Part shown: in pieces, positions 58,086 through 64,000 of the stretch
Layout of the letters: each line of letters opens with the position of its first letter
Numbering within the stretch: position 1 is the stretch's first letter
Source: Telmatactis stephensoni
Lineage: Eukaryota > Cnidaria > Anthozoa > Actiniaria > Isophelliidae
Direction of reading: 5' to 3'
DNA length: 64,000 nt
Assembly: GCA_029948255.1 (NCBI GenBank)
Contig: JALIZF010001676.1
Coordinates: forward strand, 248,001 to 312,000
Translations under genes and position numbers: made by a program
Notes under the pieces: generated by a model
What the model was told of the DNA's origin: nothing
The model's input: the letters and a program-made list of their open reading frames with translations, nothing else
The model's database searches: none

Positions 58086-58144
58086 GTTCATTTCAACCGC
58101 ATTTGATTATATACATATAGATATTTGCGGTATATAAATCTTAA

Positions 58145-58385
58145 ACATTGATATATTACGCGCGCTATGATTGGTCGAAAACCGTGTGTGATTACTATAC
58201 ACACATAGATGACGCATTGAATCTTACGCGCGCGCTGATTGGTTGAAAATGTTTCGATAAATATTATATATAACGAATAAATCCCGTTTTTCCGTGGTTT
58301 GTATTCTAATAGATGCACAGAAGACACCCCACTCAACTTCGTCTCGTGACACATTTTGACGCCGTCTTTGCATCGATAATAAATT
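58145..58385. mobile_element. Family A MITE copy
   Basis: ATTACGCGCGCTATGATTGGTCG and CTTACGCGCGCGCTGATTGG, then CCGTGGTTTGTATTCTAATAGATGCACAG; the right part is short. Confidence 0.6.
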
Positions 58386-58509
58386 AGGAAACATTATGCT
58401 GAACTGAGATAAAAAGCTGAGTTAGTTCAATTTTTTTAGTGTAAAGTGCTACGTTTCGCCTTAGGCATCGACTTAGCCTAAGAAAAATTACCAAGCAAAA
58501 ACAAACCAT

Positions 58510-58680
58510 CGGGAGCGGATTCAGGATTTTGCAAAGGGAGTGTCCCAATAATAGGCCTCTTGAGAGATGAAGTCACATCCAAGATGGCGGCCTCCTAACA
58601 ATGGAATCTGATGACGTCATCTCGTATGGCGCTAGGGGGATGTCCGATGCACCTATGGACACCCCCTGGATCTGCCCCTG
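58510..58680. mobile_element. Family C MITE with ACCAT duplication
   Basis: CGGGAGCGGATTCAGG at the left, GGATCTGCCCCTG at the right; ACCAT at 58505-58509 and 58681-58685. Confidence 0.8.
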
Positions 58681-59917
58681 ACCATAGAATTTCTTTCTAG
58701 ACACCCTGAAATGTTCGATGTACGTGTTTCACTAACTTATTTTAATCATCTCAGTTGTATTTGTGTTACCTCCGCTCGGAGAAAGTAAAATCACTGAGAA
58801 CCATTTTTGAACTAAACAAACTTTAGTTTACCGGTATTATTCGCCTTCGCTGAAATCTCCGCGCGCTATGACGTTCTGAGTGTAAACAGTAGGCTAAAAC
58901 TTATATGGTTCGTTGCCAGTCACTTTAAGTTATTTCTTACTTTCCCTCTTCAAACACAGACACAAACAGCTATGATACGTACCAAAAAAACCTTTAATTC
59001 TCAAAATTTCAAGATTTCATATTCTCAAGATACAAGATATTTTAATTATTTCGATTATTAATTAGAAAATTATCACGTACAAAACAAAATATTTGGACTC
59101 TGATCGATCCAACTGAAAAGCCTTCATTTTGGCGTCGTAAATGACTATTATATATATAACTGTTTTAAATGAAGTGTATTCAAACCTACACTCTAAGCAA
59201 ACACTATATGGGTACTCGAGGTCATATAATAGGCAAAAAAAATACGACTTAAGATTGTTTTAGTGTAAAAGGCAAACGAACAAATAAACAAACAAAGAGT
59301 GAAACAAGAGTATATCACAAGTGTTCAAATAGAGAATGGGGTCGTCTAATAGAAGAGGACGCTCGTGGCGGTAAAACAGTAACAAAGCCTAGATGATAAA
59401 AGGATATATTCTGAAAGTGTGATCTCATTTTCTTGATTAAGGGAAAGAAAAAATCTCTTTCTGTCTTACGAGAGATGTCATGTGATCTAGATAGAATTAA
59501 GTACATTTAAACTTTACGAACTTGGCATCAGCACTATGAAAAATGTTTTTCCTTGCAATCGTGCTTTTTGTTTACTTTTTATAACTGTTTACAACACTTT
59601 TTTTCTGTTAAAATAAAACGCTTATAACGAAAACCTGCTGCCGGGTTAATTTCAACTTAAAGCTTGTGGTCATTCCCCACCCATCGACTGACTATTTGTC
59701 TACAATGGTCATCAAATATAGCATAACAAATGCTAACATATCAATACAAGAAAAAGAGTACACAAGCTCATCTCTTTGATCCGGAGTTTTGAGCCATGTT
59801 GACCATTGTAGAAAGTATCCAGTCGGCTAACATGGATATTCCTATAGTTAACTGCCCGGCCCCTCCCATGTCCCTTAATGATAAAATATCAAGTCTAATA
59901 ATGCATTAGCCAGCTAT

Positions 59918-62900
59918 TTAAACTGTAGAACCTGCTGGAGATTTTGGTTTGATGAGAGCAGACCACCATGGTAGAGGAGCACCTTTGCCTGCTTTAGAAT
60001 TAGAGTAGCTCTTGAGGAATTCAAAGAATGGGTTTGGAGTAGGGACAGCAGTTGGTGCTGGTTTCATTGCAGCTTTCAAATATTCGTTCATAAATGCTAC
60101 CATAGGGTTTACAGGTGTGGCACCAGCTGGGTCCTGGTTGCTTAGCAGTCATGTAAGGAGCCCAGAAGGGAGGGAGAGCTTGGGCTGCACCAGCAGGAGG
60201 ATCAGCGGACATCAGGCTTGGATAAGGTGAAAATAGTGGAATGAAACTACCACCTCCTAGAGCTGGTATAAAGGCGTTGATCGGTGCAGGAATAAAGGGA
60301 TTGGCAGCTGACTTTGCTTTCTTTTGTGAAGGAGTTGGCTTAGGAATGAATTGCGTCCAGAATGGCATACCACCAGAGCCACTAGGAGGGTCTGCCTTGG
60401 GTGACATGAATGACGCCCAGAATGGTTTACTAACTGGAGTGGAACCCTGTAAACTCAACCATTGTTCAGGGGTGAAGGTGGCAAAAGGGCTGATTGGGAT
60501 CCCTGTCTTGGTAAGCTCTTTTGATATTGCAGGCCACATAGAAGGAAAACCAAAGGGACTTGCAGGTGCTGCTACAGGATCACTTAAAGAGCTTGAGTAC
60601 TTTTTTAGAAACTCAGCAAATGGATTTGGTTTTGCAGCAGGAACTTTTGCATTGGCAGCAGCACTATAGGACGAAATGAATTGTGCCACAGGATTTGTAG
60701 ATGAACTACTCCAAGTAGAAGGGTAGCTAGTCATAGCACCAGTTGATGATGGATTTACTATCATGTAGCCATAAGGAGTTTGTACGATTGAAGGATACAG
60801 GCTTTGGGCTGTGCTGGTATCTACCAAATTAAAATGACATGTCATAAGAAACCCAAGCAATATGTAGTGAGAAAAAAAAGAAAGAGATAACAAAAGAAAG
60901 AGAAAGAAAGAAAGAGAAGAAAGGAAGAAAGAAAGAGAGAAGAAAGAGAAAGAAAGAAAGAAAGGTAGGAAGGAAAGAAGGACGGAAGGAAAGAAGGACG
61001 GAAGGAAGAAAGAAAGGAAGAAAGGAAAAAAAAAAAGCAAAGAAACACAGAAACAAAGAAACTAAGTTACTAAAAATAAAAGCAAATTAAATAAAAAACA
61101 GACAAACAAACGGAAGCAAAGAAAGAAACAGTCCATCAATCCATCAATCAAATAGAATAAAGTAGAACAAGGAAAACCAGGAAAAAAAAAAGAATTGAAA
61201 CTAACCCCTTTGTTGCCCGACATGATTGTTAGTGACATCGTTGTCTAGAAAGAAACAGAACAAACATTTAATGTAAAATATGATAACGGAGAATAAAAAA
61301 ATAATTGCACTAAAATGATACAAAGATGAAAGGAATGTTTTACCTCCTCCGCCACCATGTCCACCACCATGTCCCCCTCCTCCTCCTCCTCCTCCTCCTC
61401 CGCCTCCTCCTCCCCCTCCACCTCTTCCTCCTCCACCTCCTCCTCCTCCACCACCACCTCTTCCTCCTCCTCCTCCTCCCCCTCCTCCTCCTCCGTGACC
61501 ACCACCACCGCCTCCTCCACCATCTGTAAAAAGAAAAGAGAAATAAGAATTAGAGTCGACGATTTCGAATTGATCAACTGAAGACGTTGTATGGGGGTGA
61601 AATGGTGCGTGACTTCTGCGTGGCTGGAAGGTCTGTAATCTGTCAAAATCTTCGGTCAATCATCGATTAGCCTGCATACAGGGGTCCCCCTCCTCTCCCT
61701 CCCGTGCCCCCACCCCCCCCCTCACAAGAGATCCTGTAGGTAGGCTAATCATTACTCTGGTACCCAGGATAGCTAATCATGCTCATCGATTGGGTGAAAA
61801 CTAATTTTTCTGACTTTTTCACGAACCCACAAAAATATATTTTACCGCAGAAATTTCCTACGCAAAGTTTTATTCTATGAAATTGTCGTACATCACAATG
61901 TAGTCCCACTTATTGCCAAACTCTTTTTTAAAACAAGCCCACGAAATTACGTTAAAACAAAACATTCAGAAACATACTGTAGCTAGTAGAAGCTGCTAAA
62001 AGTTGTGCGTTACACGATGGAAATAGCAAAAAATAATTCCCAGGAAGAAAAAACAATATTTGCCAATCACAAAATTTATTTGACCGCAAAACGTAAAAAA
62101 TTCGTTTACAGTAATCCGCAAAATCAACTCACACAAGAATAAATTGATACACTGAATGTCTTATGACACTCGGACACCTTCGAAATTACTTGGACTGCTA
62201 TACAACGGTTTTTCGCAAAATTAATGGTAATAATTTGTACTAATTTATGATCCATGTTAAGTTAGCGACTCTAGCGACTAACATGGCATTACGTGACGAG
62301 ACTGAACAAGTCACGCAACACTTTAGCTACCAAAACGAAGGCATTACGTGACAAGACTGAACACGTCGCGTAACACTCTCTATTTAATTTTCGCGGGAGT
62401 TTAATTTCACGGATGAACGATTGCAGGAACTCATTGGAAAAGACCAGTTCCTTGCTGGGTTTAATTTTGCCACTGAGCTTAACTATCAAGAGTTGATGAT
62501 TTTTTCTTTGGATTACAGTTATCATACTATTAGGGCTTGAATTACAGGTGATAATCTCCTCCATGCAGTCAATGGAGTACTGTACTTTTAAGCCTGATAC
62601 AAGGACTTCTTTATGGCTCGACAACCCGCCTAATTCTGGGCGCGCGGGCCCATCATTTTGGGCACTGCACCCTGATTAACATCATGTGAACAGGAAATAG
62701 GGGTCCCCAAAGGATCGGTTCGCGTGCCAAGACCATGCCATAGAAAATAAAAGTGTAGACGCTATACTAGGGTAATATTATCTGAACCTTCTTATAAAGC
62801 TAATTGCATTAAATCACCAATATAAAAGCTTTTAAGCTTTTAAAAACCGTGACCGATACGCCGGCTAATGTAGTCGTAATGAAGTTGGAGCAAATTGAAT

Positions 62901-63301
62901 CATTAATCATCGTTAAGGCTTTTCGATTCTATATAAATTTCAGGGGACAATGTTTTTAAAAAATTCTCATAAAGATCTCCCACTAACGCGTTTTTAACTA
63001 TCTCTTAAAGTTCACTGAGACTGCTTAGAAGCCACGTCATTAGACCTTACTCAGCGGTGGAAAATCAATTAAATCAGGCTACTGAGATAGGAGTCATGAC
63101 AATACAAGTCATAACCTTTGTAGTAATTGCTTCCACCAGGGATAGAAACGGGTGTAATCAGGAGAGAGTGGTACATTGAGCTATACCTTAGTTGTATACT
63201 TATTAGATTTATAACTTATAATTGGACGTACCTCTCATAATAGCAGCAGAATATGCCAAGGACACCAAGGCAGAAAGTAAAAGTACAGTTGCAATTCTCA
63301 T
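59918..63301 (-). CDS. Secreted Gly-rich / Pro-Phe-Ser-rich protein with frameshift
   Basis: Exons: 63232-63301 (signal peptide), 61344-61523 (poly-Gly), 61206-61244, 59918-60820 (TAA). All introns are phase 1. Start MRIATVLLLSALVSLAYSA gives a clear signal peptide; an upstream in-frame ATG would hide it. Exon 2 is nearly pure Gly with a few His and Arg. The last exon has four NP-x3-F-x3-Y motifs (NPVAQFISSY, NPFAEFLKKY, NPMVAFMNEY, NPFFEFLKSY) and several PFW or PWW motifs. The exon is 903 bases, one more than the phases allow, and the frame shifts at about 60125-60140: two of the motifs lie before and two after the shift. Without the shift the protein would be about 396 residues. It is unrecognised; a structural, silk- or matrix-like role is inferred. 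Confidence 0.68.
60870..61130 (+). repeat. Purine-rich GAAA/GGAA tract
   Basis: Simple repeat inside the last intron of the Gly-rich gene. The Phe/Leu/Ser frame that seems to extend the last exon is an artefact. Confidence 0.85.
61344..61523 (-). CDS. Gly-rich gene exon 2: polyglycine segment
   Basis: A 180-base exon of GGN codons with a few His and Arg, bounded by acceptor TTTACAG and donor GTAAAA, both phase 1. The GGA/GGT-rich run is microsatellite-like, so its length probably varies between alleles. The opposite strand gives spurious Pro-, Ser- and Leu-rich frames. Confidence 0.65.
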
Positions 63302-64000
63302 TGTCAAAGATTCACGAGTAGTGACGACTAACGTACTGAACACTTGTGTTGTTGAGTTCACTGAGTAGTGGAATGATGTTACTAGAGTACACATAATCGA
63401 GATGTGTAAATTGGCGCGTATTTAATTTGCGGCAAGGGTGTGTGATGTCATACATTATCTTTAATGAGATGTACCGCTTAATCCCGCGCACTGCACAGTT
63501 TTATTAGAAAAATTATGAGCAATCGTGAATCTCTAAAATAATGCTAAAAACATAAAATGACTGGATTTTTTTAACTCAAAAGAGATTTAATTTGAAAGAG
63601 TTCCAAATATGTAGCGCGAATTTTCACTTTGATCTAACAATTCCAAAAAGATGCTGATAGACCCGCTGATCAAATTTCGTGAGAACGTTTTGGGGTCTTT
63701 GAATACGCAAGTTTTAATTTCATCGCGAAATCGTGAAATTAAGTCCACCCGCGAAAATTAATCAGTTTGATTTTCAAGATGTCCCTGGTGCAGTGCCTTG
63801 TTATTTCATACAACAAAACCTCGTTTAAAGCGGACCGAAAGGATCAAAGAAAAATGACCGTAATATAGAGGTGTCCGCCTACAAAGGGTATTAAATTAAT
63901 TTAGAAAAGAGGCATGTGGCGCTTTAAAAATCAAAAAGGAGTAGGGAAAGCTGTTACCTAAGATTAGGTTCGGAGAGAAAAACCAAAATCCCTGTCTTAT
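63302..64000. other. Upstream flank of the Gly-rich gene
   Basis: Beyond the putative promoter no gene or clear repeat was recognised. Confidence 0.5.
63415..63430 (-). promoter_or_regulatory. Possible TATA element of the Gly-rich gene
   Basis: On the minus strand an ATTAAATACGCGCC sequence lies about 115-130 bases upstream of the chosen ATG, a plausible position for a TATA-like box with a short 5' UTR. There is no other support. Confidence 0.3.

Larger units (their letters stand above)
52080..59917. other. Large intergenic region, mainly repeats
   Basis: No gene recognised. Contents: a GCGCGCAAC-rich inverted region (52280-52560), family D MITE (55031-55437), two abutting MITEs (56288-56830), a degenerate tandem repeat (57005-57480), a SINE (57868-58085), a family A copy (58145-58385) and family C (58510-58680). 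Confidence 0.55.

Overview
The window is intron-rich animal nuclear DNA: short exons with GT..AG borders, AT-rich introns, many microsatellites and a dense load of small inverted-repeat transposons. Two tRNA-derived SINE copies whose tails resemble coral and sea-anemone SINEs, a Penelope-like retroelement, and secreted SRCR, SUEL, YWTD, ZP and D8C proteins point to a cnidarian, most likely an anthozoan. The lineage is an inference from recall; no search was run.

Left third (0.8-21.5 kb). A 19-exon gene on the minus strand (799-14202) encodes a complete 577-residue DUF885-family protein. It is head-to-head, 236 bp apart, with a 10-exon plus-strand gene (14439-21501) encoding the glutamate-cysteine ligase modifier subunit (GCLM), a glutathione-synthesis gene.

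Middle (24.3-46.4 kb). Three consecutive minus-strand genes encode secreted modular proteins. In order of transcription along the strand they are: 42521-46440, signal peptide, about 43 copies of a PQAWK heptad, SRCR, SUEL lectin; 31284-40100, signal peptide, Ly6/uPAR-like domain, YWTD propeller, EGF, Thr-rich stalk, two SRCR, ZP-N-like module ending at a stop; 24316-29318, signal peptide, D8C, Pro/Thr linker, D8C. Almost every domain-border intron is phase 1, the signature of exon shuffling. Together they look like an extracellular-matrix, mucus or recognition cluster. No transmembrane segment was seen in any of them.

Right third (49.3-63.3 kb). A two-exon gene (49344-52079) encodes a 64-residue secreted, basic, five-cysteine peptide not recognised as a known family. 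A four-exon gene (59918-63301) encodes a secreted Gly-rich then Pro/Phe/Ser-rich protein with an apparent one-base frameshift in its last exon. The 52-60 kb interval is mostly repeat debris.

Mobile DNA. There are several palindromic MITE families, some nested: one has 5-bp target duplications, one spreads the TGACGTCA sequence, and one carries a (GAAA)n tract at its palindrome centre. There is also a 5'-truncated Penelope-like element with a GIY-YIG domain and a decayed hammerhead-ribozyme-like motif, a decayed LINE 3' end, and two SINEs. All gene models were built by hand from splice signals, reading phase and family recall, without transcript data.
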